Assembly: GCA_030681035.1 (NCBI GenBank)
Contig: JAUXUI010000124.1
Span: 1 to 64,000 of the forward strand
Direction of reading: 5' to 3'
Length of the DNA: 64,000 nt
Source of the DNA: Lysobacteraceae bacterium
GTDB lineage: Bacteria > Pseudomonadota > Gammaproteobacteria > Xanthomonadales > Xanthomonadaceae
Part shown: one piece after another, positions 17,221 to 27,368 of the stretch
Position numbering within the stretch: position 1 is the stretch's first letter
How the letters are laid out: every line of letters starts with the position of its first letter
The notes under the pieces: generated by a model
Seen by the model: the letters and a program-made list of their open reading frames with translations, nothing else
The model's database searches: none
Told to the model about the DNA's origin: nothing
Position numbers and translations under genes: made by a program

Positions 17221-18891
17221 ATGGCCCAGACTTCCCGCCGCGACCCGACCCGCCAGATCCGCGCCCCGCGCGGCACCACGCTGAGTTGCAAGAGCTGGCT
17301 GACCGAAGCGGTCTACCGAATGATCCAGAACAACCTGGATCCGGAAGTCGCCGAGAATCCGGTCGAGTTGGTGGTGTACGGCGGCATCGGCCGCGCCGCG
17401 CGCGACTGGGCCTGCTTCGATGCCATCCTCGCCAGCCTGCGCGAACTCGAGGACGACCAGACGTTGCTGGTGCAGTCGGGCAAACCGGTCGGTGTGTTCC
17501 GCACCCACGCCGACGCACCACGGGTATTGATCGCCAATTCCAATCTGGTGCCGCACTGGGCCACCTGGGAGCACTTCAACGAGCTCGATCAGAAGGGCCT
17601 GATGATGTACGGCCAGATGACGGCCGGCTCATGGATCTACATCGGCTCGCAGGGCATCGTGCAGGGCACCTACGAGACGTTCGTCGAGATGGGCCGCCAG
17701 CACTACGGCGGCGAGCTGAGCGGTCGTTGGATACTCACCGCCGGCCTCGGTGGCATGGGCGGCGCGCAGCCGCTAGCGGCCAGCCTCGCCGGTGCATGCA
17801 GCCTCAACATCGAATGCCAGCAAAGCCGCATCGACATGCGCCTGCGCACCCGATACGTCGATGAGCAGGCCAACAATCTCGATGATGCACTCGCGCGCAT
17901 TGCGCGCTACACCGCCGCTGGCGAAGCGCGTTCCATCGCCTTGCTCGGCAACGCCGCCGACGTGCTGCCTGAACTGGTGCGGCGCGGCGTGCGCCCGGAT
18001 GCGGTCACCGATCAGACCTCGGCGCACGACCCGGTGCATGGCTATCTGCCGATCGGATGGAGCATCGAACAATGGCTGGCCGCACAAACCGCCGAGCCCG
18101 AGCGCGTGCGCGATGCCGCCAAACAATCCATGCGCGTACACGTTGAGGCGATGCTCGCGTTTCAGCGCATGGGCGTACCCACCTTCGATTACGGCAACAA
18201 CATCCGGCAGATGGCGTTCGATGTCGGCTGCGCGAATGCCTTTGATTTCCCCGGCTTCGTGCCGGCCTACGTGCGGCCGCTGTTTTGTCGCGGCATCGGC
18301 CCGTTTCGCTGGGTCGCGCTCAGCGGCGATCCCGAAGACATCGCCAAAACCGATGCCAAGGTGAAGGAACTGATCCCGGATAACCCGGCGCTGCATCGCT
18401 GGCTCGACATGGCCGGCCAGCGCATCGCCGTGCAGGGTCTGCCAGCGCGGATCTGCTGGGTGGGTCTGGGCGATCGCCATCGCCTCGGTCTTGCCTTCAA
18501 CGCCATGGTGCGCAACGGCGAGCTGAAGGCGCCGATCGTGATCGGTCGCGATCACCTCGATTCCGGTTCCGTCGCCAGCCCCAACCGCGAGACCGAAGCG
18601 ATGCGCGACGGCTCCGATGCGGTCTCCGATTGGCCCCTGCTCAACGCGCTTTTGAACACCGCCAGCGGCGCCACCTGGGTCAGCTTCCACCACGGCGGCG
18701 GCGTCGGCATGGGTTACAGCCAGCATGCCGGCGTAGTGATTGTTTGCGACGGCAGCGAAGCCGCCGATGCCCGCCTTGCCCGCGTGTTGTGGAACGATCC
18801 CGGCAGTGGTGTCATGCGCCACGCCGATGCCGGCTACGAGCTCGCCATCGACTGCGCGCGTGAGCAGGGTTTGAATCTGCCGATGGTGTAA
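17221..18891 (+). CDS. hutU: Urocanate hydratase
   Basis: Second enzyme of histidine degradation, turning urocanate into 4-imidazolone-5-propionate with tightly bound NAD+ as electrophile. The 556-aa protein is full length. Signatures: [21 protein letters not shown] at the start (first 20 shared residues are family-typical), [10 protein letters not shown] at about 177-186, [17 protein letters not shown], and [13 protein letters not shown] containing the conserved active-site Cys. GGAG precedes the ATG. The other hut genes (hutH, hutI, hutG) are not adjacent, so the pathway is split in this genome. Confidence 0.96.
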   Translation: MAQTSRRDPTRQIRAPRGTTLSCKSWLTEAVYRMIQNNLDPEVAENPVELVVYGGIGRAARDWACFDAILASLRELEDDQTLLVQSGKPVGVFRTHADAPRVLIANSNLVPHWATWEHFNELDQKGLMMYGQMTAGSWIYIGSQGIVQGTYETFVEMGRQHYGGELSGRWILTAGLGGMGGAQPLAASLAGACSLNIECQQSRIDMRLRTRYVDEQANNLDDALARIARYTAAGEARSIALLGNAADVLPELVRRGVRPDAVTDQTSAHDPVHGYLPIGWSIEQWLAAQTAEPERVRDAAKQSMRVHVEAMLAFQRMGVPTFDYGNNIRQMAFDVGCANAFDFPGFVPAYVRPLFCRGIGPFRWVALSGDPEDIAKTDAKVKELIPDNPALHRWLDMAGQRIAVQGLPARICWVGLGDRHRLGLAFNAMVRNGELKAPIVIGRDHLDSGSVASPNRETEAMRDGSDAVSDWPLLNALLNTASGATWVSFHHGGGVGMGYSQHAGVVIVCDGSEAADARLARVLWNDPGSGVMRHADAGYELAIDCAREQGLNLPMV

Positions 18892-18932
18892 CCAGGCTTG
18901 TCGCAACCCGCACGAGCACCGCGCCGTTGTAG

Positions 18933-18962
18933 CCCGGGTTAGCGCGCAGCGCGTAACCCGGG
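18933..18962. repeat. Palindromic repeat, possible terminator for hutU
   Basis: CCCGGGTTA (18933-18941) and TAACCCGGG (18954-18962) form a perfect 9-bp hairpin with a GC-rich 12-base loop, 42 bases after the hutU stop. The TAGCCCGGGTTAGCGC type of sequence looks like a dispersed repeat. No T-run follows. The remaining bases to 19069 hold nothing recognisable. Confidence 0.5.
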
Positions 18963-19069
18963 ACGCGCGATTGCGCACGATGACGTGCCGATTCGGGTAA
19001 TGCACGACACTCCTCCATGTGCCATGAATCCCGCGGCATAGCGCATGGCTTGCTACAGGTCGGTGGTTG

Positions 19070-20461
19070 TCACCGCAGCGGCAACGGATAGCTCGCCACG
19101 CTGACATTGCCATCGCTATCCACAGCCTGCACGCCAAAGAAGACGTTGTCCTTGGACACGCCCTTGACCCGGTACTCGGTGACGTTGCCGGCCCATTGGC
19201 TGGATTGCCAGACCGGGCTGGTAGTGTCGCGCCAGACGATGCGGTAACCGGCGAGGTCCGGCTCGCTGTTGGCATCCCAAACCAGTTGCGTGTCGTTTTC
19301 CAGTTGCGCAACCTTGACCCGCACGTTGGCTGGCGCCGCCGGTGCCAGCGCCAGGGTGGCGAGTGCGGCGGCATTCACCCGGGTTACCTGGGCGATGTAT
19401 TCGGGATCGGTGAATTCAGGCAAATCACCTATCTGCACGCCGTTCTCGGTGCGCAGGTCCTGGTGCTGGTGGCGAAAATCCTCGTTCGGCTCGGTGAAGC
19501 GCAGTGCCGCGTAGCCGCGTTCGAGAAACGGGATGTGGTCGCCGCCGCGCAGGTAGCGATCGCGGCGCTGGATGATATTGACGGTGAAGCCCGGCACATA
19601 GCGCTCGCCCATCGATTTGACGTGACGGGCGAGCTGGCGCGAGATCGAGTCGCTTTCACCGCCGGTGGCGAGCAGGGTGCGCAGCGGGTCGGTCATTTCC
19701 TTCACTGCCGGAATGCCTTCGGCGAACAGGCGCACGTGGCTGTTGTCGATGCGGCCGTCCTCGGCGCGCGAGCTGCCGATGATGTCGTTGCTGAACATGC
19801 CGGCGATTTCGAGGTTCTTTTCTTGCGCCTGTTGCGCCCAGTGTGTTGCACCGAACAGGCCCTGCTCCTCGGCGGCGACCGCCATGAACACCAGCGTCGC
19901 GTCGAAGCGGTGTTGCGCCATCACGCAGGCCAGTTCCATCACTGCGGCCGTGCCGGAGGCATCGTCGTTGGCGCCGGGTGCAGCAGATGAGGCATCCATC
20001 ACATCGCTGACGCGCGAATCATAGTGACCACTGACCACGTAAATGCGTTGCGGCGCTTGCGTGCCTTGCAGGGTGGCGACGACGTTGACGATCTCGGTGT
20101 CACGGCTCAGACGGCCGCCGGCCGGTTGCACATAACCGTCGAATTGCACATCCAGCTTGCCGGCGCCGCAGCGTTCCAGCTCAGCCTTGATCCAGCGCCG
20201 TGCGGCGCCGATGCCGGTGCTTTCGGATTTGGTGTCGGACATCGTGTGACGGGTGTGGAAGCTGACCAGCTTGTGGATAGTGGCATCGATGCGTGCCGGC
20301 GAAATGGCCGCGACGATCTGGGTGACTTGCGGCTGGTCGGCGGCAATCCTGGCGTCGATCACCGCATCGGCTGCCTGGGTGCTGTCAGTTGCGAGCATGC
20401 CGGCGGCAAGGCCGGTGATTGCGGCGATGGAGCGGAATGTGCGCATGGTGTTTCTCATCAT
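19070..20461 (-). CDS. Secreted M28-family metallopeptidase (aminopeptidase) with C-terminal beta domain
   Basis: 463 aa with a signal peptide (MRTFRSIAAITGLAAGMLA). Zinc ligands of a co-catalytic M28 site are readable in order: His in SGHYDSR, Asp in GANDDASGTAAV, the Glu pair in AVAAEEQGLFG, Asp in FSNDIIGS, and His in GGDHIPFLERGY. The last 90 residues (ANVRVKVAQLENDTQLVWDA onward) resemble a fibronectin-III-like domain. Two starts are close (20461 and 20446); the second gives the cleaner signal peptide. Likely exported removal of N-terminal residues from peptides, in line with the other hydrolases around it. Confidence 0.9.
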   Translation of the reverse strand: MMRNTMRTFRSIAAITGLAAGMLATDSTQAADAVIDARIAADQPQVTQIVAAISPARIDATIHKLVSFHTRHTMSDTKSESTGIGAARRWIKAELERCGAGKLDVQFDGYVQPAGGRLSRDTEIVNVVATLQGTQAPQRIYVVSGHYDSRVSDVMDASSAAPGANDDASGTAAVMELACVMAQHRFDATLVFMAVAAEEQGLFGATHWAQQAQEKNLEIAGMFSNDIIGSSRAEDGRIDNSHVRLFAEGIPAVKEMTDPLRTLLATGGESDSISRQLARHVKSMGERYVPGFTVNIIQRRDRYLRGGDHIPFLERGYAALRFTEPNEDFRHQHQDLRTENGVQIGDLPEFTDPEYIAQVTRVNAAALATLALAPAAPANVRVKVAQLENDTQLVWDANSEPDLAGYRIVWRDTTSPVWQSSQWAGNVTEYRVKGVSKDNVFFGVQAVDSDGNVSVASYPLPLR

Positions 20462-20494
20462 CGTGAGTGGTGGGCCGAGCTTACCGGACGCATT

Positions 20495-23110
20495 TCATTT
20501 GGGCTTGGGCAAAAAGTCCTGCCCATCGACCAATGTGATGTCATCGCGCTGGCGCAGTTGTTCAAGCAGCCAATACTTGTGAGCGGCGCCAAAGGTGATC
20601 AGGATGCGCTCACCGTGATGGCGGCGGATCGCGGCATCGATCAGGCGATAGTGCGCGACGTTGATGTTGGTCCAGCCGCCGGGGCCGATCACGTCGTTGA
20701 GATAGCTGTCGTAGGGTGTCAGCGTGATTTTGGTCAGGCGATCATATTCATCGGAATGGATTACCCGCGGATCATCCGAATCGAGTACGTGTTGCGTGTC
20801 CTGCGCTTCGGCGGCCTTGGTGGCTGCCTGATACGCGGTATTGCGCTGCGCGAACGCCGGGTCGTGTTCGAACACATGGATGCGTGCCTCGCGCAGGTCG
20901 CTCATTTCCTGGGTCCATGCCGCGCCCGGTTCCACCGCAAAGCCCATGCGCACTTTCAGCGGCAGCAGTGCATCGGTGTATTCGGGGAAGCGCAGCACGC
21001 GGGAGTCTTCGATCACGCCGCGTTCGGCGTAATCGCGCCAGATGCGCGGCCAGCGATCGGGCGCGATTTCGGCAATCACCACGTCCGGGCGGTAGCGCGT
21101 GATCGCAGCGCGCACCGCGTCCAGGCTCCAGTTACTGCTGCTGCGATGATCGCCGTGGATCATGCCGAGCACGGCGACTTCGGTGGTGGCGGATGCATCG
21201 ACGGGGCCCGGCGCCAGCTCGCGCCAGACGCGCGGGATCGCGATGACATCAAGCGTGTGCGAACCCTCGCACGACACCCACAGCGTTTCGCCGGACGGGT
21301 GTACCGCCATCACGATCGGAATCTCGCCGGTCGGGATGCGCGCGATCACGCGTTTTTCCGGCAACGCGATCACCGAGACATCGTGGCTGGCGGTGTTGTT
21401 GACGAAGGCGAGCCGGCCGTTCGGCGCCAGTACCACCGAGAACGGCGACTCGCCGATGCCGTCGGCCAGCGACCCCACCACGGTCTTCGACGCGGTATTG
21501 ATGAAGGCAACGCGGTTCTCGCCGCGCACCGCCACTGCGTATTCGCTATCGCCCGGCAGCACCGTGCCGCCGCTGGGTTTGGCGCCGACCGCGACAGTGG
21601 CGCGCAGCGTGCCGTTCCACAGGTCGATCACGCTGACCGAGCCGTCGTCATAGTTCGGCACGAAGGCGAGTCGGCCATCGGAAGTGGCAGCCGGCGGAAA
21701 CGGCCGCGCGCCGGTGGCAAACGAGGCGATTGGCGCGAGGGTGTCGGCGGCAACACGCAGCATGAGGTTGCTGCGTTCAACGGAAGCAAGCAGCGAGCCA
21801 TCGGGCAGCGGGTCGCTGAACAATGACGTGCCGATGCCGCTGGGCAGCGTCGCCAGCGGCGCCGCCTCGTTCCAGCGGCGATGCTCGATGGCATTGGAAC
21901 CGAAACGGGTGACCAGAAGATCGTCGGTTGCCAGTGCATGCACGCCCAGCGGGGCATCGGCGACCGCCATCGCACCAGCCGGCGTCAGCGATGCCACATC
22001 CACCCGCGCAATGCGGTCATCACCGGCAATCGCCACATAGGCCCAGCGGCCGTCCGGCGAGAACGCGATCTGGTGCGGATTTTTGCCAAGCGTGAGGCGC
22101 CGCAGCCGGCGAAAGCCGTTGCCGTCGCCGGGCTTGGCCGGCTGCTCGCGAATCTGCGCCGCGGCAGCGCGCAGGTTGTCGGCAAAGGTGGCCTCGTATT
22201 GCGGAAACTGGCGGAAGTCCTTGAATGCATCGAGCGCGGCAGGCAGGGTGTCGCCGATGGCGCTGCCTTGCGCCACGGCGGCGCGGGCGCTGTCGTACAC
22301 CGCGTACACGTAGTCACGATAACGCGCCAGCCCGGCCTTGTCGCTGAGCTCGAAATGGCCGGGAATCACCCGTTTGATCGGCAGTGCCAGCAACCGGTCC
22401 AGGTTGTCGAGCAAACCGGCGACGCGGCCTTCCTTCATGTCCGGGCTGGAGCGATTGAGAAACAGATCACCGGTGACCAGCACCTGCTCGCTTGGCGAGT
22501 ACACCAGCAGATCGCCGTCGGTATGCGCGATGCCCGGCGCCCACACCTTCACCACGTGGCCGCCGAGGTCGAACTCGCGGCGCTCGTCGATCAGGGTATC
22601 GGGCAGCCGGATCGCGCAATCGTGCAATGCGTCGCGTTCGGCCGGAGCGCTGGCATGTTGCACCATGGCGTGGCTGATCGCGGCCAGGTTTTCAGCGAGC
22701 GCGCGGCGAGTCGCCGGCGTTGCCGCCAGCGCGATGTCGGGTTCGGCAAGGCAGGCGATGCCCATCGCGTGATCGGGGTGCCAATGGCTCAGCACCACGG
22801 TGCGAATAGGCCGGTCGGTGATGGCGCGGGCGCCAGCGAGAAAGCGCTGCGCGATGGCCGGCGTCAATCCGGGATCGACCACCAGCGCTTCGTTGTTGCC
22901 GATGAACAGTGCGCCGTTGGCCGAGCGTTCGTCCTGCGCCACGAACGCCCACACTCGCGCGCTGATTTTTTCGAAACCCGGTGGCGGTGGCGGCGCCGCG
23001 CTTGACACTGGGGCGAACGCAACCAGCGCGCAAGCGGCAGCACCGAGCAAGCGCTGCAAATACCGGCGAAGCGGCCGGTGCGCTGCAACGACATCGCTGA
23101 ATGCGGACAT
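20495..23110 (-). CDS. Three-part fusion: metallo-beta-lactamase fold, beta-propeller, TraB/GumN-like domain
   Basis: 871 aa with signal peptide (about residues 18-38). Part 1: MBL hydrolase with HxHxDH at 109-114 (SHWHPDHAMG), Asp in TGDLFLN and His in PGHFELS. Part 2, about 330-650: YVTN/NHL-like propeller blades (GRWAYVAIAGDDRIARVD, LAFVPNYDDGSVSVIDLWN, LAFVNNTASHDVSVIALPE). Part 3, about 665-871: begins VAVLGMIHGDHRSSSNWSLD, has PDVVIAEIAPDRWPRI and ends ILITFGAAHKYWLLEQL, resembling the TraB/GumN (ChaN-like) fold. ATG 23110 has AAGGAG 7 bases upstream. Substrate is unknown; parts 1 and 2 are confident, part 3 is a motif-level call. Confidence 0.75.
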   Translation of the reverse strand: MSAFSDVVAAHRPLRRYLQRLLGAAACALVAFAPVSSAAPPPPPGFEKISARVWAFVAQDERSANGALFIGNNEALVVDPGLTPAIAQRFLAGARAITDRPIRTVVLSHWHPDHAMGIACLAEPDIALAATPATRRALAENLAAISHAMVQHASAPAERDALHDCAIRLPDTLIDERREFDLGGHVVKVWAPGIAHTDGDLLVYSPSEQVLVTGDLFLNRSSPDMKEGRVAGLLDNLDRLLALPIKRVIPGHFELSDKAGLARYRDYVYAVYDSARAAVAQGSAIGDTLPAALDAFKDFRQFPQYEATFADNLRAAAAQIREQPAKPGDGNGFRRLRRLTLGKNPHQIAFSPDGRWAYVAIAGDDRIARVDVASLTPAGAMAVADAPLGVHALATDDLLVTRFGSNAIEHRRWNEAAPLATLPSGIGTSLFSDPLPDGSLLASVERSNLMLRVAADTLAPIASFATGARPFPPAATSDGRLAFVPNYDDGSVSVIDLWNGTLRATVAVGAKPSGGTVLPGDSEYAVAVRGENRVAFINTASKTVVGSLADGIGESPFSVVLAPNGRLAFVNNTASHDVSVIALPEKRVIARIPTGEIPIVMAVHPSGETLWVSCEGSHTLDVIAIPRVWRELAPGPVDASATTEVAVLGMIHGDHRSSSNWSLDAVRAAITRYRPDVVIAEIAPDRWPRIWRDYAERGVIEDSRVLRFPEYTDALLPLKVRMGFAVEPGAAWTQEMSDLREARIHVFEHDPAFAQRNTAYQAATKAAEAQDTQHVLDSDDPRVIHSDEYDRLTKITLTPYDSYLNDVIGPGGWTNINVAHYRLIDAAIRRHHGERILITFGAAHKYWLLEQLRQRDDITLVDGQDFLPKPK

Positions 23111-23291
23111 GGGTTTGCTCCTTCGTGTGTTGGGCAAAGTGCGTCTGTGCAAAGCCGATGGTAAACGATCATCAATTCATGGCGTGCGTCGCGTTGTGGT
23201 TGACGATTGCTGCGGCGCTGGTCAGGCTGGCGGGGCGGTGGCGCCGTTCCGCAGCGCGAAACAACGCTCGATCGACAAGGAGTGAGCTGAT

Positions 23292-25508
23292 ATGACATCC
23301 ACAACACCAGCGGGTTACCGGGTAGCGCGAGCACTGTGCTTGCTGGCACTGCTCACAGTGGGTGTCGAGTTCGCACAGGCGAGTGCGCCGAGTGCCGCCG
23401 AGCAGGCGCGCTGGCAACGTCAAGCGCAGGCCGTCACCATCACCCGCGATGACTGGGGCATCGCCCACGTCCACGGCAGCAGCGATGCCGATGCCGTGTT
23501 CGGCATGATCTATGCGCAGGCCGAGGACGACTTCAACCGGGTCGAAAACAACTACCTGCTGGCGCTGGGGCGGATGGCCGAGGCCGAGGGCGAATCCGCG
23601 ATCTGGCTTGATCTGCGGCAGAAATTGTTCATCGACCCGCTCGAACTCAAAAAGCTGTACGCGCAAAGCCCTGATTGGCTGCAAGCGCTGATGAACGCCT
23701 GGGCCGATGGCCTCAACTACTACCTTGCCAGCCATCCCGAGGTGCAGCCACGGGTGATTGCCCGGTTCGAGCCGTGGATGGCGCTGTCGTTCACCGAGGG
23801 CAGCATCGGTGGCGACATCGAGCGGGTTTCGCTCAGCCAGTTGCAGGCGTTCTACGGCAAGCCCGAAGACAAACCATTGGCGCAGGTGACGATGCAGCCG
23901 AGCTGGATCGAGCCGACCGGTTCCAACGGTATTGCCATCGCACCCAAACTCACGGCGGATGGGCATGCGCTGTTGCTGATCAACCCGCATACCTCATTCT
24001 TTTTCCGCTCCGAGTTGCAGATGTCCAGCGACGCCGGCCTCGATGCCTACGGCGCAGTGACCTGGGGCCAGTTCTTCGTCTATCAGGGCTTCAACCGGCA
24101 CACCGGCTGGATGCATACCTCCACCGGTGCCGACGTGGTGGACGAGTTTGCCGAGACCATCGTGCGCAAGGACGGCAAGTTGTTTTATCGCTACGGCGAT
24201 GCGCTACGTGCGCTGACCACGCGCGCGATCAGCGTACCGTATCGCGGCAAGGACGGCAGCCTTGCGCAGCGCACATTCACTGCCTGGTTCAGCCACCACG
24301 GCCCGATCGTGCGCGCCGCCGACGGCAAGTGGATTGCGATCGCACTGATGAATACGCCGATTCCGGCACTCAAGCAAAGTTGGTTGCGCACCAAAACCAG
24401 CGATTACGCCAGTTACCTGAAAGTGGCCGAACTCAAGGCCAATTCATCGAACAACACCCTGTTCGCCGACGACAACGGCGAGATCGCCTATCTGCATCCA
24501 CAGTTCATCCCGAAACGCGATGATCGCTTCGACTACACCCGGCCGGTGGATGGTTCCGACCCCGCCACCGACTGGCAGGGGCTGTTGCCGCTGGATGCCG
24601 CACCGCACGTCGTCAACCCGGCCAACGGCTGGGTTTTCAATACCAATAATTGGCCATATTCCGCAGCCGCTGAAAACAGCCCGAAGCCGGCCGACTATCC
24701 GCGATACATGGACACATTCGGTGAGAATCCGCGCGGCCTGCACGCTACCCGCGTGCTCAGCGGGCAAACCGATTTCACCCTCGCCGCGCTGATCAGTGCC
24801 GCGTTTGACCCGTACCTGCCGGCGTTCGCGCGGCTAATCCCGATTCTGATCGCCGACTACGACGCGCTGCCTCCGACCGACCCGCTGCGTGCGCAACTCG
24901 CTGGCCCGATTGCGTTGCTGCGGCCGTGGGATTTCCGCTGGGGCATCGCCTCGATGCCAACCACGCTGGCGGTGTTCTGGGGCGACACCCTGTGGGATCA
25001 GACCAGCAAGGCCGCAACCCGCAACGGCGTGTCGATCTACGACGCGATGGCCGCCGATGCAGGCACGCCGGCACGGCTCAACGCGTTGCTGCAAGCGTCG
25101 CAGCGGCTGCAAGACGACTTCGGCAGTTGGGGTGTGCCATGGGGCGAAGTGAATCGCTTCCAGCGCATCAACGGCGAGCTGCAGCAACCATTTGACGACA
25201 GCAAGCCGAGCATCCCAGTGCCGTTTACCTCCGCGCGCTGGGGTTCGCTGGCCTCGTTTGGCGCCCATCGTTGGCCTGGCACCAAACGCTATTACGGCAC
25301 CAGCGGCAACAGCTTTGTCGCGGTGGTCGAGTTCGGGCCAAAGGTTCACGCACGTGCGATCACTGCCGGTGGTGAAAGCGGGCACCCGGACTCGCCACAC
25401 TTCAACGATCAGGCCGAGCGCTACACCACCGGCAACCTGCGCGAAGTGTACTTCTGGCCCGAGCAGCGCGAAGGCCATATCGAGCGGGTGTATCACCCGG
25501 GGCAATAA
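23292..25508 (+). CDS. Penicillin-acylase family Ntn hydrolase (possible acyl-homoserine lactone acylase)
   Basis: 738 aa with a signal peptide ending near QASA. The layout is that of self-processing acylases: alpha chain (TITRDDWGIAHVHGSSDADA), spacer, and beta chain beginning at the nucleophile Ser211 in TGSNGIAIAPK. Conserved LLINPHTS, WGQFFVYQGFNRHTGWMHTS and the C-terminal GGESGHPDSPHFNDQ support full length. Family members hydrolyse penicillins, AHL signals or lipopeptides; which one cannot be told from sequence. It is divergent from the MBL fusion with a 181-base gap. Confidence 0.88.
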   Translation: MTSTTPAGYRVARALCLLALLTVGVEFAQASAPSAAEQARWQRQAQAVTITRDDWGIAHVHGSSDADAVFGMIYAQAEDDFNRVENNYLLALGRMAEAEGESAIWLDLRQKLFIDPLELKKLYAQSPDWLQALMNAWADGLNYYLASHPEVQPRVIARFEPWMALSFTEGSIGGDIERVSLSQLQAFYGKPEDKPLAQVTMQPSWIEPTGSNGIAIAPKLTADGHALLLINPHTSFFFRSELQMSSDAGLDAYGAVTWGQFFVYQGFNRHTGWMHTSTGADVVDEFAETIVRKDGKLFYRYGDALRALTTRAISVPYRGKDGSLAQRTFTAWFSHHGPIVRAADGKWIAIALMNTPIPALKQSWLRTKTSDYASYLKVAELKANSSNNTLFADDNGEIAYLHPQFIPKRDDRFDYTRPVDGSDPATDWQGLLPLDAAPHVVNPANGWVFNTNNWPYSAAAENSPKPADYPRYMDTFGENPRGLHATRVLSGQTDFTLAALISAAFDPYLPAFARLIPILIADYDALPPTDPLRAQLAGPIALLRPWDFRWGIASMPTTLAVFWGDTLWDQTSKAATRNGVSIYDAMAADAGTPARLNALLQASQRLQDDFGSWGVPWGEVNRFQRINGELQQPFDDSKPSIPVPFTSARWGSLASFGAHRWPGTKRYYGTSGNSFVAVVEFGPKVHARAITAGGESGHPDSPHFNDQAERYTTGNLREVYFWPEQREGHIERVYHPGQ

Positions 25509-25520
25509 AGGCAGGCCCGT

Positions 25521-25556
25521 TTGCATTTATGGCGTATTTGCTATAGCATTTACGGC
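25521..25556 (+). promoter_or_regulatory. Direct-repeat operator and short promoter of the restriction-modification operon
   Basis: GCATTTATGGC (25523-25533) and GCATTTACGGC (25546-25556) are near-identical direct repeats 23 bases apart, the second abutting the hsdM ATG. TTGCAT (25521-25526) and TATAGC (25542-25547) could be -35 and -10 with a short 15-base spacer, which would put the transcript start at or next to the ATG (leaderless). Because HsdM carries an XRE helix-turn-helix, autoregulation at these repeats is a natural inference. Confidence 0.5.
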
Positions 25557-27368
25557 ATGAATCACGACCAAGCCGCCCGCCTAATCGCCCTGTTGCGCAG
25601 CCAGCTCAATTTGAGCCAGGAGCAGCTCGCTGCCCGCCTCAACGTGGCCTACGCCACCATCAACCGCTGGGAGTTGGGCAAGTCCAAACCGCAGAAAGCC
25701 CAGCAGGAAGCCATCCTGCAACTGATGGAAGAAGCCGGCCTGGTGCCGGATAACATCGGCGACGCACCGCCACCGCCGAGCGAAGTCAAACCCGAACGCC
25801 GCCGTCGCGGTATGGCGCACAGCCAGGTGCTGGGCACCAAGCCAATGGAACAGATGCTGTGGGACGCCGCCTGCCAGATACGCGGCGAGAAGGACGCGCC
25901 CAAGTTCAAGGACTACCTGCTGCCGCTGTTGTTCATCAAGCGCCTGTCAGACGTGTTCGATGACGAAGTGCAGCGCCTGGCCGAAACCTACGGAGAGCGC
26001 GACACCGCACTCAAGGTGCTCGATGCCGACCCGAGCCTGGTGCGCTTCTACCTGCCGCCACAAACCCGCTGGCCGGTGATCAGCGGTCGCGAGACCTTCG
26101 CCTGGCCGCCCAGGGAAGCACCCAAGACGCTGGGCGAACAGCTCACCACCAGCGTGCGCCTGCTGGTCAAGGCCAACCCCGATCTGGCCGGCGTGATCGA
26201 CACGGTGGATTTCAACGAAACCCGCAATGGCGAGCGCGAGATGTCCGACAAGGCACTCAAGGGCATCGTCGAAACCTTCAGCGATCCGCGCTACCGGCTC
26301 GGCCTGCACGACGTGGAGCCGGATTTCCTCGGCCGCTGCTACGAATACCTGCTGCGCAAGTTCGCCGAAGGCCAGGGCCAGAGCGCCGGCGAGTTCTTCA
26401 CCCCGCGCGAAGTCGGCTTTCTGATGGCCGAGATCCTGCGCCCGCGCTCCGGTGAGCAGGCCTACGACTATGCCTGCGGCAGCTTCGGCCTGCTGATCAA
26501 GCTGCAGCTGGTCTGCCGCCGGCTCGACCCGCTCAGCAAGATCCCGCTCAAGCTCTATGGACAGGAACTCACCGGCTCCAGCTACGCCATCGCCTGCATG
26601 AACCGCATCATCCACGACATGCAGGGTGAGGTGCTGCGCGGCGACTCCATGCGCAACCCCAAGTACCGCGACGGCAATGCGCTGAAGCGCTTCGACCTGA
26701 TCATCGCCAACCCGATGTGGAACCAGAGCTTCGACCCAGCCATCTACGAGAACGATCCGTTCAACCGCTTCGAGGAAACCGGCGGCGTCACCACCGGCAA
26801 GGCCGACTGGGCCTGGCTGCAGCACACCGTGGCCAGCCTCAGCGACTCAGGCCGCGCCGCCGTGGTGCTGGATACCGGCGCGGTAACGCGCGGTTCCGGC
26901 AGCAAGAACGAGGACAAGGAGCGCAACATCCGCCGCTGGTTCGTCGAACACGACCTGATCGACGGCGTAATCCTGCTGCCCGACAACCTGTTCTACAACA
27001 CCACCGCCGCCGGCATCATCGTGGTGCTGCGCAAGCACAAGCCGAAGGATCGCAAGGGCAGGATCGTGCTGGTCAACGCCAGCCGCGAATTCAAGAAGGG
27101 CAACCCGAAGAACCACCTCACCGACGACGCCGTCGGCCGTATCGCCAGCGCGTATCTGAAGGGCGAGCCGCTGGACGGCCTAGTCGCGGTGATCGACAAG
27201 GCCATGGCCGAAGAGAACGACTACAACCTGTCGCCCTCGCGCTATCTGGCCAATGGCGATGCGAAGGTAATGCGCGCGATTCCCGAGATCGTGGCGGAGC
27301 TGGCGGCGTTGAAGAAGGATGAGGCCAAGCTCGACCAGGAGCTGGCGAAGGTGCTGGCACAGCTATGA
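25557..27368 (+). CDS. hsdM: Type I restriction-modification methyltransferase subunit with N-terminal XRE domain
   Basis: 603 aa. Residues 1-60 are an XRE helix-turn-helix ([31 protein letters not shown]), followed by a linker, the HsdM N-terminal helical domain ([25 protein letters not shown]) and the N6-adenine methylase core. Motif I reads DYACGSFG near residue 302 instead of DPACGSGG, and motif IV reads NPMW near 385 instead of NPPF. Both are departures from the textbook HsdM but keep the catalytic Asn-Pro. ATG 25557 starts the helix-turn-helix. The stop overlaps hsdS (ATGA). Methylates host DNA in complex with HsdS. Confidence 0.9.
   Translation: MNHDQAARLIALLRSQLNLSQEQLAARLNVAYATINRWELGKSKPQKAQQEAILQLMEEAGLVPDNIGDAPPPPSEVKPERRRRGMAHSQVLGTKPMEQMLWDAACQIRGEKDAPKFKDYLLPLLFIKRLSDVFDDEVQRLAETYGERDTALKVLDADPSLVRFYLPPQTRWPVISGRETFAWPPREAPKTLGEQLTTSVRLLVKANPDLAGVIDTVDFNETRNGEREMSDKALKGIVETFSDPRYRLGLHDVEPDFLGRCYEYLLRKFAEGQGQSAGEFFTPREVGFLMAEILRPRSGEQAYDYACGSFGLLIKLQLVCRRLDPLSKIPLKLYGQELTGSSYAIACMNRIIHDMQGEVLRGDSMRNPKYRDGNALKRFDLIIANPMWNQSFDPAIYENDPFNRFEETGGVTTGKADWAWLQHTVASLSDSGRAAVVLDTGAVTRGSGSKNEDKERNIRRWFVEHDLIDGVILLPDNLFYNTTAAGIIVVLRKHKPKDRKGRIVLVNASREFKKGNPKNHLTDDAVGRIASAYLKGEPLDGLVAVIDKAMAEENDYNLSPSRYLANGDAKVMRAIPEIVAELAALKKDEAKLDQELAKVLAQL

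Noticed and set aside
17773-19374. 533-codon minus-strand open frame
   Set aside because: Antisense to hutU, which is unmistakable; shadow frame.
20024-21826. 600-codon open frame on the plus strand
   Set aside because: It is antisense to the M28 peptidase and the MBL fusion, both of which carry clear motifs; its product has no family resemblance and the composition of a GC-rich shadow frame.
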